Below, piece after piece: positions 50,628-59,055 of a DNA stretch of 64,000 bases; position 1 is the stretch's first letter, and each line of letters starts with the position of its first letter. The position numbers and the translations under genes were made by a program. Below the pieces are notes generated by a model that worked only from the letters and a program-made list of their open reading frames with translations, made no database searches and was not told the DNA's origin. This DNA is from an uncultured Pseudomonadota bacterium. Lineage in GTDB: Bacteria > Pseudomonadota > Alphaproteobacteria > RF32 > CAG-239. Where the stretch lies: positions 49,805-113,804 of the forward strand of contig CAMRWU010000003.1 in assembly GCA_947054505.1 (NCBI GenBank). Reading direction: 5' to 3'.

Positions 50628-51878
50628 GAAGAAAACACTGGCGCGCAACGAAAACACGGTTGCATGATCAGATTTTGTATTGCGTGCCGGATCAAAGTAG
50701 AATTGGATGTCCGGAGTGAGTGTCATCCACTTGGAAATTCCCCAAGCCCAATAGGCTTCCAGAACTTTTTCTGCATGATGACTGGTGTTTTCACCGACAG
50801 CCGTTTGATTAATCCGGTTATAAGCGCCGGCAAACCCGATTTGATCAAGGGGATTGCGATTAAGAGGGTTATTGTAGATTAAACCCAAGACATAAGAACG
50901 ATCAATTTCCGCCTGATTGCCGCTAACACCGTTAATTCTTGCAAAAACGGCCCATTTTTCACCAATATCTTGACTGGCATTAAGAGACCACCCGTTGGTT
51001 GTTTGTTGTTGTTTGAAGGTGTATGGCATATTGTAGATCATGGCTGAATATTGTCCGCTCCCCAAACCTTTAAATGTTGGGGTATATGAGATGGATGCGA
51101 AACTGGCATAATGATTGTCATCAAGATGTGTGAAAACAATTCCTTTTCCATCAATGTTTGTGGCATCTTGAGCACCGATAGCGAAAGCCCATTCGTCACT
51201 GGGTGCCGCCTGAACATAACCGCCGAGTGATGCGGTCGGGTAGGTGGAGGAAGCGTTTTGCGCCAAAGCGGTATTGATAAAGTTGACTTGTTGGTTAGAG
51301 TCATAGGTTGTTCCGTCAAAATTGTAAAAAGGAAATTGTCCGATTCCTAAAGTCAGCCAGCTCATTTTTCCGGAAAACTGGTGTGTGTAGTATAATTCAT
51401 TAAAAGAGTCGGTTTCCGAGGTTGAATCATTAATTCCTGTAACGACGCCGATTCGTTGTCCGATATTTTCCCCGTTGTTGCCAGAATAGCGGGTTACGCC
51501 ATAAGCAATGTTAAAAGTTCCCGTTCCGTATTCATTGTGTAGAACCATCCATGTTATCGAGGGAGATACGATTGTTTGTATCGCCGCTTGTTTGCCGTTG
51601 GGTGCTCCGTATTGAGGCATATATGACACATCGACGGCATATTCCAGTCCATAATCATTGCTGAGTTTATTTTTAAAATCGCTGTATTCTTGTCCAAAAT
51701 CGGTAAAAGTATGGTTCCGCATGATTTTGTTGGCTGTAGTTCGTTGTTGTCCGCTCCGAGTCTGTTTTTGAGCTGGTATGTTATCGGAAGGAACCGATTG
51801 AGCAAAAGCATTTCCTGTATAGAGAGTGAAAAGAGAGAATAACGAAAAGAATGTTGCTAGTAATATGTTTTTGCTCAT
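50625..51878 (-). CDS. OprB-type carbohydrate-selective porin
   Basis: Outer-membrane beta-barrel of the OprB family, which passes sugars. The product has a signal peptide (ILLATFFSLFSLFTLYTGNA, then FAQ), alternating amphipathic strands (TFNIAYGVTRYSG, WLTLGIGQFPFYNF, KWMTLTPDIQFYFDPARNTK) and the C-terminal Phe (ASVFF) recognised by the barrel assembly machinery. DPxRN and the PDIQ(F/Y) strand are OprB hallmarks. I use the ATG at 51878, with a CAGGAGAA site, rather than the longer frame. Goes well with the alpha-amylase as evidence of glycan use. Confidence 0.87.
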   Translation of the reverse strand: MSKNILLATFFSLFSLFTLYTGNAFAQSVPSDNIPAQKQTRSGQQRTTANKIMRNHTFTDFGQEYSDFKNKLSNDYGLEYAVDVSYMPQYGAPNGKQAAIQTIVSPSITWMVLHNEYGTGTFNIAYGVTRYSGNNGENIGQRIGVVTGINDSTSETDSFNELYYTHQFSGKMSWLTLGIGQFPFYNFDGTTYDSNQQVNFINTALAQNASSTYPTASLGGYVQAAPSDEWAFAIGAQDATNIDGKGIVFTHLDDNHYASFASISYTPTFKGLGSGQYSAMIYNMPYTFKQQQTTNGWSLNASQDIGEKWAVFARINGVSGNQAEIDRSYVLGLIYNNPLNRNPLDQIGFAGAYNRINQTAVGENTSHHAEKVLEAYWAWGISKWMTLTPDIQFYFDPARNTKSDHATVFSLRASVFF

Positions 51879-52055
51879 AAATTTTCTCCTGACCAACTGA
51901 GTGTCTAGAATATATTCGAAAAAGCTAAAATTTAAAGAGTGAGCATTGTTTCTTTTTTTTAGACAAACAACGGTTTTTCACTTGACTTTTGTCTATATGT
52001 CGATTAACGTTTAATCATAAAATTATATTTATTAACTTATTAATCACGAACCGAT

Positions 52056-52436
52056 ATGGAACGAAAATCGAATCTCCTGATGCGTGTCGAAATACAGACA
52101 CCTGAGGGAATCCAAAAAAACATCGTGGCGCTTTTGCCTTGGATTGCCGAGGCGTATGAGCTGGAGCCCCCTGTTTTGTCGTTAGACAATCAGAACCCGA
52201 AGAAACGTTACAAGCTGGTCTGGGTAATGGCTGCCCATTCCAAAGCTGACAACACCACAACCTACTTCTGCTTCTACCCGATGAAAAAGAAGTATCTTCA
52301 GCGTTCAGAAAACATGGCTACACCTCTCAACGCTTCCGGAGACATCTTTCCCAGCAAATACGGCCCGATGGAGGTTGTTGAAATCAATGGCGAACTATCT
52401 CTCCAAACCAATAATCTCTTGCTAGTGATCGAATAG
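52056..52436 (+). CDS. Small hypothetical protein, 126 residues
   Basis: A soluble protein without signal peptide (MERKSNLLMRVEIQTPEGIQ ... YKLVWVMAAHSKADNTTTYF). No domain is recognised. The ATG is not preceded by a Shine-Dalgarno sequence; the leader is AT-rich with TTATTAATC 20 bases before the start. The codons are C- and G-rich compared with neighbours, suggesting foreign origin. A weakly similar arrangement precedes the next gene (52473). Confidence 0.6.
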   Translation: MERKSNLLMRVEIQTPEGIQKNIVALLPWIAEAYELEPPVLSLDNQNPKKRYKLVWVMAAHSKADNTTTYFCFYPMKKKYLQRSENMATPLNASGDIFPSKYGPMEVVEINGELSLQTNNLLLVIE

Positions 52437-52472
52437 TTAAATTATTAATCCACTTAACCACACTACGTAAAT

Positions 52473-52823
52473 ATGTGTTCCATTGAAACCCCTGAATGGG
52501 CAACGAACTTTATGTTCGACAAGCTCGGCAAAGACATCCGCAGACAGTATGCAGATATCAGTAACGCTCATCTGGAGCTCCTCCCTGGCCTTGAGCAACC
52601 GGCTTGGGTCATTGAACTCTACGACAGCAGAAAAGTGACCGCAATCGCAGTTCTGGAGCCCCCTTGCAAGAAGGGCCGTCGATATTTCTGCATCATCTAC
52701 GATCAGACCATCCACCGCCAGCAAATCATTGACCGCAAACAGGTCTACGCCGCCCCCGTTGGTGGCTACGAAGCCCGCATTTTCTCGAATTCGCTCGAGG
52801 AAGTCTGCGTTGAATGGAGATAA
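52473..52823 (+). CDS. Small hypothetical protein, 116 residues
   Basis: A soluble protein (MCSIETPEWATNFMFDKLGK ... RRYFCIIYDQTIHRQQIIDR) with no recognised domain. No ribosome site precedes the ATG. Its 5' leader also holds ATTATTAATC (52441-52450), as the leaders of 42955 and 52056 do. Third codon positions are more C-rich than the surrounding genes. A terminator follows. It may be expressed with the 126-residue gene. Confidence 0.6.
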   Translation: MCSIETPEWATNFMFDKLGKDIRRQYADISNAHLELLPGLEQPAWVIELYDSRKVTAIAVLEPPCKKGRRYFCIIYDQTIHRQQIIDRKQVYAAPVGGYEARIFSNSLEEVCVEWR

Positions 52824-52843
52824 ACTTCTACCATTCCTCTAAC

Positions 52844-52875
52844 AAAAGAGCTGAACAATATGTTCGGCTCTTTTG
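52844..52875 (+). terminator. Terminator after the 116-residue gene
   Basis: AAAAGAGCTGAACA, a short ATAT loop, TGTTCGGCTCTTTT. Long and stable stem. Confidence 0.8.
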
Positions 52876-52941
52876 CGGTTTAAAGTGCAAAAACAGCGAT
52901 TATATCATTCATAGCTCAAGTTATCATAAAGGAGAGAAGCT

Positions 52942-53271
52942 ATGGAATTTTATTTGTTGTTATCATTTTTTGTCGTTTATTTTATTACATCTTTTGCGGT
53001 TGACAATCGCGTTTTGCGCAAAATTTGGACCTTGGCTTTTATTGCGGCCTTTGCCATTACCGGTGTTGCCATCGGTTTTATCCGCGTTAGTCAGCAAGAT
53101 GTCATGATGTCTGCCGGCCAGTTGAATTGGTATTATATGCTTTACTTGTTTGGTTCTATGGCCGTTGTTTTAGGCGTATTGAATTTGTGGATGTACCGCA
53201 AGTCATTGTGGAATATTCTCTTTGGCGGTAAAGACAAAGAGACCGAAGACGATGATGACGAGGACGCATAA
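52942..53271 (+). CDS. Small membrane protein with acidic C-terminus
   Basis: The 109-residue protein has about three hydrophobic segments (FYLLLSFFVVYFITSFAV, WTLAFIAAFAITGVAIGFI, YMLYLFGSMAVVLGVLNLWM) and ends in a very acidic cytoplasmic tail (KETEDDDDEDA). It has a good AAAGGAGAG site, unlike the neighbouring small genes. Family not recognised. Confidence 0.68.
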   Translation: MEFYLLLSFFVVYFITSFAVDNRVLRKIWTLAFIAAFAITGVAIGFIRVSQQDVMMSAGQLNWYYMLYLFGSMAVVLGVLNLWMYRKSLWNILFGGKDKETEDDDDEDA

Positions 53272-53344
53272 GATAATCATCGATTAATCATTTTTTTGCT
53301 TTTATTTCCGGCTAAAATACATTAAAAATAATGCAGGAGATAAA

Positions 53345-54937
53345 ATGTTAAGAGTCAGTAACTTAAAATTCCCGTTAGGGTTTGATGATAAAGATTTGAC
53401 GGCTGCTACGGCTAAATTATTAAAGCTGGAACAGCCGTTCAGGTCTTTTAAAATCATTCGCAAAGCGACAGATACCCGTAGTCGTAGCGCCGCGTGGACA
53501 ATCTATACTGTAGATATTGAAGTTGATAATGAGGATGTTTTGCTTTCCTCCGGAGTTTGGGCATCTGTTGAGAAAGTTTCTTCGCCGGAAAAACTGCCGC
53601 GGATTATCATGACAAAATCAAAACCGCGTCCGATAATCATCGGTAGTGGACCGGCAGGGATGTTTGCCGGTCTGGTTTTGGCGGAAGCAGGGCTGTGTCC
53701 GTTAATTTTGGAGCGGGGAAAAGCGGTTCCCGAGCGTCAAAAAGATGTCGAGCATTTTTGGCACCAACGCCAATTAAATCCTGAGTCCAATGTTCAGTTC
53801 GGCGAGGGCGGAGCCGGAACATTTTCTGACGGAAAGTTAATGAGCGGCATAAAAAAAGATGCCGTTACGGCAAAAGTTTTTGAAGAGCTTGTCGCCGCCG
53901 GAGCACCGGAAGATATTTTATATCTTGCCAAGCCGCATTTGGGAACGGATAAGTTATACCATATTGTCCAGAATATACGAGCCAAAATAACTCGTTTAGG
54001 CGGAGAATATCGCTTTGAGCATCGTTTGGAAGATATTGTTGTCAAAGATGATGAGTTGCAGGCGATAAAAGTTAAAACCCCTGCGGGACTGGAGGAAATA
54101 CCTTGTTCAAAATTAATTTTGGCTATCGGACACAGTGCCAGAGACACTTTTGAAATGTTGTATAAGCGACAACTTCCCATGGTTCAAAAGGTTTTTTCTG
54201 TCGGAGCGCGAATTGAACATCGACAGTCTGCGATAAATAAAGCGCTACAGCATAATTTTTCCGAACATCCGGCATTAGGGGCAGCGGATTATAAATTGTC
54301 TGTTCATTTACCCAACGGACGTTCGGCTTATACATTTTGCATGTGCCCGGGGGGTGTTGTGGTCGCCGCGGCTTCTGAAGACGGACGGTTGGTCACCAAC
54401 GGTATGAGTTATTATGCACGCGATAAACAAAATGCCAATTCTGCGCTTTTGGTCGGTGTAACGTCGGAAGACTTTGGGGGAAATCACCCCTTACAAGGAA
54501 TGTATCTTCAACGAAAACTTGAAGAAACGGCTTTTGCGCTGGGCGGAAAAAACTATCAGGCACCGGCACAAAAAGTTGGGGATTTGTTGAAACAATTACC
54601 GTCAAAAAGCATGGGAGAGGTGATGCCGAGCTATTCTTGCGGTGTTGTTCCGACAGACATGTCATTACTGTTTCCTGATAAGATAACGGAAACTTTGCGC
54701 TTGGCGATTGTGGAGATGGATAAAAAACTACACGGTTTTGCTGATGCACAAGCGGTTTTGACGGGAGTTGAGACCAGAAGTTCATCTCCAATAAGAATGT
54801 TACGGGACGGCAATAATCAAAGCCCGATTAAAGGTATTTATCCCAGCGGCGAAGGGGCGGGGTATGCCGGCGGAATAGTCTCTGCTGCTGCCGATGGTAT
54901 TAAAACCGCGTTAAATCTATATGCTGAGGTTGAATAA
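53345..54937 (+). CDS. FAD-dependent NAD(P)-type dehydrogenase (COG2509 group)
   Basis: The 530-residue flavoprotein has the dinucleotide-binding glycine loop IIIGSGPAGMFAGLVLAEAG at about 98-117, a conserved VQFGEGGAGTFSDGKL segment near residue 155 and a final GIYPSGEGAGYAGGIVSAAA motif, all features of the uncharacterised FAD-dependent dehydrogenase family. The first 95 residues form the family's N-terminal domain. The substrate is not known. It lies alone with an AGGAGA site, before the SIMPL gene. Confidence 0.85.
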   Translation: MLRVSNLKFPLGFDDKDLTAATAKLLKLEQPFRSFKIIRKATDTRSRSAAWTIYTVDIEVDNEDVLLSSGVWASVEKVSSPEKLPRIIMTKSKPRPIIIGSGPAGMFAGLVLAEAGLCPLILERGKAVPERQKDVEHFWHQRQLNPESNVQFGEGGAGTFSDGKLMSGIKKDAVTAKVFEELVAAGAPEDILYLAKPHLGTDKLYHIVQNIRAKITRLGGEYRFEHRLEDIVVKDDELQAIKVKTPAGLEEIPCSKLILAIGHSARDTFEMLYKRQLPMVQKVFSVGARIEHRQSAINKALQHNFSEHPALGAADYKLSVHLPNGRSAYTFCMCPGGVVVAAASEDGRLVTNGMSYYARDKQNANSALLVGVTSEDFGGNHPLQGMYLQRKLEETAFALGGKNYQAPAQKVGDLLKQLPSKSMGEVMPSYSCGVVPTDMSLLFPDKITETLRLAIVEMDKKLHGFADAQAVLTGVETRSSSPIRMLRDGNNQSPIKGIYPSGEGAGYAGGIVSAAADGIKTALNLYAEVE

Positions 54938-54983
54938 GCGACTAATGGTTATAGTTTAAATAAAAAAGAAAAGGGAGGTAAAA

Positions 54984-55751
54984 ATGGAAGAAAAGATTAA
55001 TTTGGAATGCGGACATCATCATAAACACGGCTGTCGGAAAGGAAAAATTCTGGCATCGGCTTTGCTGGCAGCCGGTGTTGCTTTGGGTGGATTTTTTCCG
55101 GGATATTATTACTATCAGGCTAAAGTCAATTCAAATTTTGTAACCGTTAAGGGCTTGGCGGAAATGGATGTTAAGGCCGATTTGGCAATCTGGAAACTGA
55201 AATTTGTTGTCACCGGAAACAGTTTGCAAAGCACTCAACAGGAAATTTCACGTCAGCGCGGTTTGATTTATACTTTTTTGGCCAAGCAAGGAATTTCAGC
55301 TGATCAGGTAACGGAAGATCGGGTTGAAACAAACGACCTGTTGGCCAATCCGTATCGTAGCAATAACGATATGAATTTCCGTTTCATCGTCAGTCAGACT
55401 TTGACCGTGCGTTCATCGGATGTTGAAACCATTGATAAGGCTTTGCGTCAAAATGGTGAATTGGTTGCGCAAGGAATTATCTTTGACAGTCAGTCATATG
55501 GTTCGCCTGTTTCTTATATTTTTACGGATTTGAATAAAATTAAACCGCAAATGTTGGAAGAGGCGACTAAAAATGCCGCCGCGGCCGCTGATGAATTTGC
55601 CAAGAGTTCCGGAAGCAAGGTTGGCCGCATTCGTCGAGCCAGCCAAGGTGTTTTCTCAATTTTGCCGAGGGATGAAACCGACGGAATGCAAACACAGTTT
55701 ATTAATAAAAAGGTACGAGTTGTTTCAACAATTGAATATTGGTTGGAATAA
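54984..55751 (+). CDS. SIMPL-domain (DUF541) protein
   Basis: The 255-residue protein has a His-rich, basic N-terminus (ECGHHHKHGCRKGK), one membrane segment (ALLAAGVALGGFFPGYYYY) and a SIMPL domain (FVTVKGLAEMDVKADLAIWK; later RLNxxEEATKNAAAAADEFA). SIMPL proteins are periplasmic or surface-exposed and some interact with signalling kinases or oxidative defence. The His cluster may bind metal. Its start has a strong AGGGAGG site. Confidence 0.85.
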   Translation: MEEKINLECGHHHKHGCRKGKILASALLAAGVALGGFFPGYYYYQAKVNSNFVTVKGLAEMDVKADLAIWKLKFVVTGNSLQSTQQEISRQRGLIYTFLAKQGISADQVTEDRVETNDLLANPYRSNNDMNFRFIVSQTLTVRSSDVETIDKALRQNGELVAQGIIFDSQSYGSPVSYIFTDLNKIKPQMLEEATKNAAAAADEFAKSSGSKVGRIRRASQGVFSILPRDETDGMQTQFINKKVRVVSTIEYWLE

Positions 55752-55757
55752 TAAAAT

Positions 55758-55790
55758 AATAAGGGGCAAAAGCCCCTTTACTTTTATAAA
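55758..55790 (+). terminator. Terminator after the SIMPL gene
   Basis: AAGGGGCAAAAGCCCCTT followed by a T-rich tract, 8 bases past the stop. Confidence 0.7.
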
Positions 55791-55846
55791 AAAACATTTA
55801 ATTTAAAAGCATATAATTATTATTGTCAAACTATAAACAAATCAGT

Positions 55847-56113
55847 ATGTCTCCTCCAAGGAAAGATCCGTTCGCTAATGTTTTTGAAGCTGTGCAGGCT
55901 GTGGTAACATTAACATTTGTCTGCTTTTCAACATTGTTAGTTTTCATTTCAGATAAATGCTCGTCTGCATGTAGACTGATATTTATCGTTATCATGTGTT
56001 CGGCAATAGCTTTAATAAGCTTTTTCCTGACCAAGAAATGGAAACTCTCCACAGTTTTGTGGTATTTAATCATCTCGATATTTCTGGCTATAGGCCTTTT
56101 CTTGATGGTCTAA
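55847..56113 (+). CDS. Small membrane protein, 88 residues
   Basis: Starts with a short basic head (MSPPRKDPFANVFEAVQAVV) and three membrane segments (VTLTFVCFSTLLVFIS, LIFIVIMCSAIALISFF, VLWYLIISIFLAIGLFLMV). No Shine-Dalgarno site is present before the ATG at 55847; the apparent TTG start at 55823 is less likely. One of the small SD-less genes of the window. Confidence 0.58.
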   Translation: MSPPRKDPFANVFEAVQAVVTLTFVCFSTLLVFISDKCSSACRLIFIVIMCSAIALISFFLTKKWKLSTVLWYLIISIFLAIGLFLMV

Positions 56114-56115
56114 TC

Positions 56116-56153
56116 AAAAAAAACACCCCAAACAAAAAGGGGTGTTTTTTTAT
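56116..56153. terminator. Bidirectional terminator between the small gene and tyrS
   Basis: AAAAAACACCCC, an A-rich loop and GGGGTGTTTTTTT between convergent genes. Confidence 0.85.
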
Positions 56154-56164
56154 TGTCTGATAAG

Positions 56165-57415
56165 TTAAGCGATTTTCAGAAGACCGTGTTTCTTTTTACC
56201 CTGTGACAATTTAACTTGACCGTCAATCATATCTTGTGTGCTGATGACATAGTTTTCATCGCTGACAATTTTATCGTTGATTTTTAAGCCGTTTTGTTTA
56301 ATTAAACGACGGGCTTCGCCTTTGCTGGCCACAAAACCAAGCTGTAAAAAGGCATCCAAAACACCGATATTGCCATTAGCTTCAATTGTCGGCAAATCAC
56401 CGCCGGCCGCACCTTTTTCAAACAGGCTGATGGCAGTTTCTTGCGCTTTGCGGGCTTCTTCTTCGCCGCGACAAATTTTTGTAGCTTCCAAAGCCAAAAT
56501 CTTTTTAGCCTCGTTAATTTCTTGATCTTTCAGAGCTTCCAAGCGGCGAATTTCATCCATCGGCAGATCCGTATAAATCCGCAGACATTTTCCGACTTCG
56601 GCATCTCCGATATTGCGGAAATATTGATAATAATCATAAGTCGGCAATTTTTCTTCATTAATCCAAACGGCATTTCCTTCGGATTTGCCCATTTTTTTAC
56701 CGTTTGAGTCTGTGATAATCGGGCTGGTGAAGCCGAATAACTCAACATCATATTTGCGCCGTCCGAGTTCTGTTCCTGATGTGATATTGCCCCATTGGTC
56801 AGAACCGGCAATTTGCGCCCGACAACCATATTTTTGGTACAATTCGCAAAAATCATACCCCTGTAACAACATGTAGTTGAATTCGAGGAAAGACATTGGT
56901 TGTTCACGTTCCAGACGGGTTTTGACACTATCCATGGTCAACATGCGGTTGACAGAATAATATGTGCCGATATCGCGCAAAAATGACAGATAATTGATAT
57001 CTTTGAACCAATCCCAGTTGTCCACCATCAAGGCATCATTCGCTCCGTTTCCGAATGTCAGGAATTTTCCGAATGATTTTTTCAGGCCTTTGATGTTTTC
57101 AGCCAAGACTTCTTCAGTCAAAAACGGACGCAATTTGTCTTTGCCGGACGGATCCCCAATACGCGCAGTGGCTCCGCCGACCAGAGTCAACGGCTTATGA
57201 CCGCATTTCTGAAACCAGCGCATCATCATCAGAGGAACGATGTGGCCGACATGGAGGCTGTCGCCGGTCGGGTCGGAGCCCAGATAACCCACAGCCGGCT
57301 TTCCGCTTTTTTCGCACTCATACAAATAATCATCAAAACCGTTTTCGTTTGTGCATTGATTGTAAAAGCCGCGTTCGACCATAATATTAATAAACTGTGA
57401 CTTAAATTTGCTCAT
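56165..57415 (-). CDS. tyrS: Tyrosyl-tRNA synthetase
   Basis: TyrRS charges tRNA-Tyr. The 416-residue product shows the class I HIGH-like motif HVGHIVPL near residue 56, the tyrosine-binding QGYDFCELYQKYGC segment near residue 190, the KMSKS equivalent KKMGKSEG near residue 237 and a C-terminal S4 RNA-binding domain (EARRLIKQNGLKINDKIVSD). Length and motifs are typical. Divergent from anmK. Confidence 0.97.
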   Translation of the reverse strand: MSKFKSQFINIMVERGFYNQCTNENGFDDYLYECEKSGKPAVGYLGSDPTGDSLHVGHIVPLMMMRWFQKCGHKPLTLVGGATARIGDPSGKDKLRPFLTEEVLAENIKGLKKSFGKFLTFGNGANDALMVDNWDWFKDINYLSFLRDIGTYYSVNRMLTMDSVKTRLEREQPMSFLEFNYMLLQGYDFCELYQKYGCRAQIAGSDQWGNITSGTELGRRKYDVELFGFTSPIITDSNGKKMGKSEGNAVWINEEKLPTYDYYQYFRNIGDAEVGKCLRIYTDLPMDEIRRLEALKDQEINEAKKILALEATKICRGEEEARKAQETAISLFEKGAAGGDLPTIEANGNIGVLDAFLQLGFVASKGEARRLIKQNGLKINDKIVSDENYVISTQDMIDGQVKLSQGKKKHGLLKIA

Positions 57416-57497
57416 TTTTCTATCCTTTGATTATAACCAAATGTTAACGCATAATACCATATAATTCCGACAATGCAATAAAGGAGTATTTTTTTTT

Positions 57498-58589
57498 ATG
57501 GATTTAATCAAGGCGCAACGTATTTTAGGTGTTTCGGGAAGCTTGGCGTTGGATGGTGTCGAGGCAGCGGTCATATCAACCGATGGTGTTGACGTCTTTG
57601 ATGTCGGGGCGGCGGTTAATGTTCCGTATGACGATGACTTACTGGAAAAACTACGCCGATTGCAAGGAAAACGCCGAGAAGAAATTGCCGATGATGTGTA
57701 TTTTGAGGCCGATGAAGCATTGACAGATTTTTATGCTTCGGTGATTCAAGACTTTATTGCTGACTATGACGAAAAAATTGATGTAATCGCTTTTGCCGGT
57801 CACATCTTATACCTCAATCCTCAAGAACACTATATTAGCTCTATCGGTAATGCGGCAAAATTGGCTGAGAAGACCGGAATTAAGGTTGTTAGTCGTTTTT
57901 CACAGGCTGATATGCTGGCCGGAGGTTGCGGAGCGCCGCTAACCGCCGTTTATCATGCTTTTTTGGGGGCAAATTTGGAAAAGCCTGTTTGTTTTTTAGA
58001 TATTGGCGGTATCAGCAGTTTGACATGGTTGGGCGACAACGGAGAGATGTTGGCTTTTGACATTGGCCCAGGACTGGCTCCGGTAAACGATTGGGTTCTG
58101 AAACACGGGGGAATGCAAATGGACTATAACGGCAGTCTGGCCGTCACCGGACAAGTCGATACACGTATTCTCTCAACCTTGATGAAGCATAAGTTTTTGG
58201 CATTATACCCGCCTAAGGCGGCAGATAGAGATACATTTAAGGAAAAGTGTGAACATTTGGAAGGTTTGTCTTTGAGTGACGGTGCGGCAACCTCAACCGC
58301 TTTCATTGCAGAAGCCGTTGCTTATTCTTTGGCGATATATGTGCCGGAAATGCCCAAAAAAATGGTTGTTTGTGGTATTGGAGCGCAAAACCCGACATTG
58401 TTACGTTTTCTGCGACAACGTCTTCAGGGGATGGATGTTATTAATTCTGCGGAAGAAGGATGGAAGCCGGAAGCTGTTGAAGCTCAGGCATATGCTTTTA
58501 TCGCGGCTCGCCGGTTGTACAATCTTCCCATCTCTTATCCGTTAACAACCGGTGTGCCGGAGCCGATGGTTTGTGGCGAAATTTTTTAA
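57498..58589 (+). CDS. anmK: Anhydro-N-acetylmuramic acid kinase
   Basis: AnmK phosphorylates and opens 1,6-anhydroMurNAc in peptidoglycan recycling. The 363-residue product has the actin-like ATPase core: GVSGSLALDGVEAAVI at the start, DMLAGGCGAPLTAVYHAF near residue 136, CFLDIGGISSLTWL near 164, AFDIGPGLAPVNDWVLKHGG near 184 and VVCGIGAQNPTLLRFL near 290. The usual GxMSGTSxDG motif is altered to SGSLALDG. It lies divergent from tyrS and has an AAGGAGT site. In this order tyrS-anmK is a conserved neighbourhood. Confidence 0.92.
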   Translation: MDLIKAQRILGVSGSLALDGVEAAVISTDGVDVFDVGAAVNVPYDDDLLEKLRRLQGKRREEIADDVYFEADEALTDFYASVIQDFIADYDEKIDVIAFAGHILYLNPQEHYISSIGNAAKLAEKTGIKVVSRFSQADMLAGGCGAPLTAVYHAFLGANLEKPVCFLDIGGISSLTWLGDNGEMLAFDIGPGLAPVNDWVLKHGGMQMDYNGSLAVTGQVDTRILSTLMKHKFLALYPPKAADRDTFKEKCEHLEGLSLSDGAATSTAFIAEAVAYSLAIYVPEMPKKMVVCGIGAQNPTLLRFLRQRLQGMDVINSAEEGWKPEAVEAQAYAFIAARRLYNLPISYPLTTGVPEPMVCGEIF

Positions 58590-58597
58590 AATAAATA

Positions 58598-58625
58598 TTG
58601 ACAAAAAAAATAATCGTGTTATGAC
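58598..58625 (+). promoter_or_regulatory. Candidate promoter of an intergenic transcript
   Basis: TTGACA (58598-58603), 16 bases, TATGAC (58620-58625), just after the anmK stop. No good open reading frame follows. Confidence 0.5.
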
Positions 58626-58631
58626 ATCAAC

Positions 58632-58850
58632 ATCATTAAAAACTTTTAAGATATTATTAAAAGAACACATATATTTACGTGTGTATACAATAGCTTCAAA
58701 AACTTGCTGAAAAAGATCTGCATCGGTTTAGCCATACGGTGACGGATATCTTTTTTGCGTAGAGCAATACAAACTTTGTGAAAAGTTCTGTTGTTCTGTA
58801 ATTTCGTTTTTTTGAAACACCCGCTTTGAGAAAAGCCGGTGTTTTTTCTT
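58632..58850 (+). ncRNA. Candidate intergenic small RNA
   Basis: In the 466-base gap between anmK and ileS I see a candidate promoter (58598-58625), a stem ACACATA...GTGTGT near 58664, a 46-base hairpin (AAAAAGAT...ATCTTTTTT, about 58708-58755) with an inner CATCG/CGGTG stem, and a terminator hairpin (58813-58850: ACACCCGCTTT / AAAGCCGGTGT then TTTTTT). No conserved ORF. It does not match tmRNA, SRP RNA or RNase P by eye. Alternatives: only a terminator for anmK, or a processed leader. Confidence 0.35.
58813..58850 (+). terminator. Terminator in the anmK-ileS gap
   Basis: Stem ACACC.CGCTTT / AAAGC.CGGTGT with one mismatch and a run of six T. It ends the candidate small RNA or a long anmK transcript. 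Confidence 0.7.
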
Positions 58851-58873
58851 TTTAAAGGTTGCAAATTTTACAA

Positions 58874-58902
58874 TTGACTCGCCGACATTCCTGTATTAAA
58901 TT
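58874..58902 (+). promoter_or_regulatory. Candidate ileS promoter
   Basis: TTGACT (58874-58879), 17-base spacer, TAAATT (58897-58902). It would give a 5' leader of about 145 bases before ileS. No clear T-box or other riboswitch structure is visible in that leader. Confidence 0.45.
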
Positions 58903-59055
58903 AACTGCAGTTTTTTATTAAAGGCTTTTTTTTGTTATGTGCAGTTTTTACATAAATATTCCTTTCATTATTATCCCTTAGGGGATATACTTTTTCGCAC
59001 ATAATCATCAACTTTTTCCAATAAAATCAATCTGTAAAATTAAGGTATTGCGCCA

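Noticed and set aside
58910..59055. T-box or other riboswitch in the ileS leader
   Set aside because: No specifier loop, antiterminator consensus or terminator hairpin is visible, and T-boxes are rare in proteobacteria.
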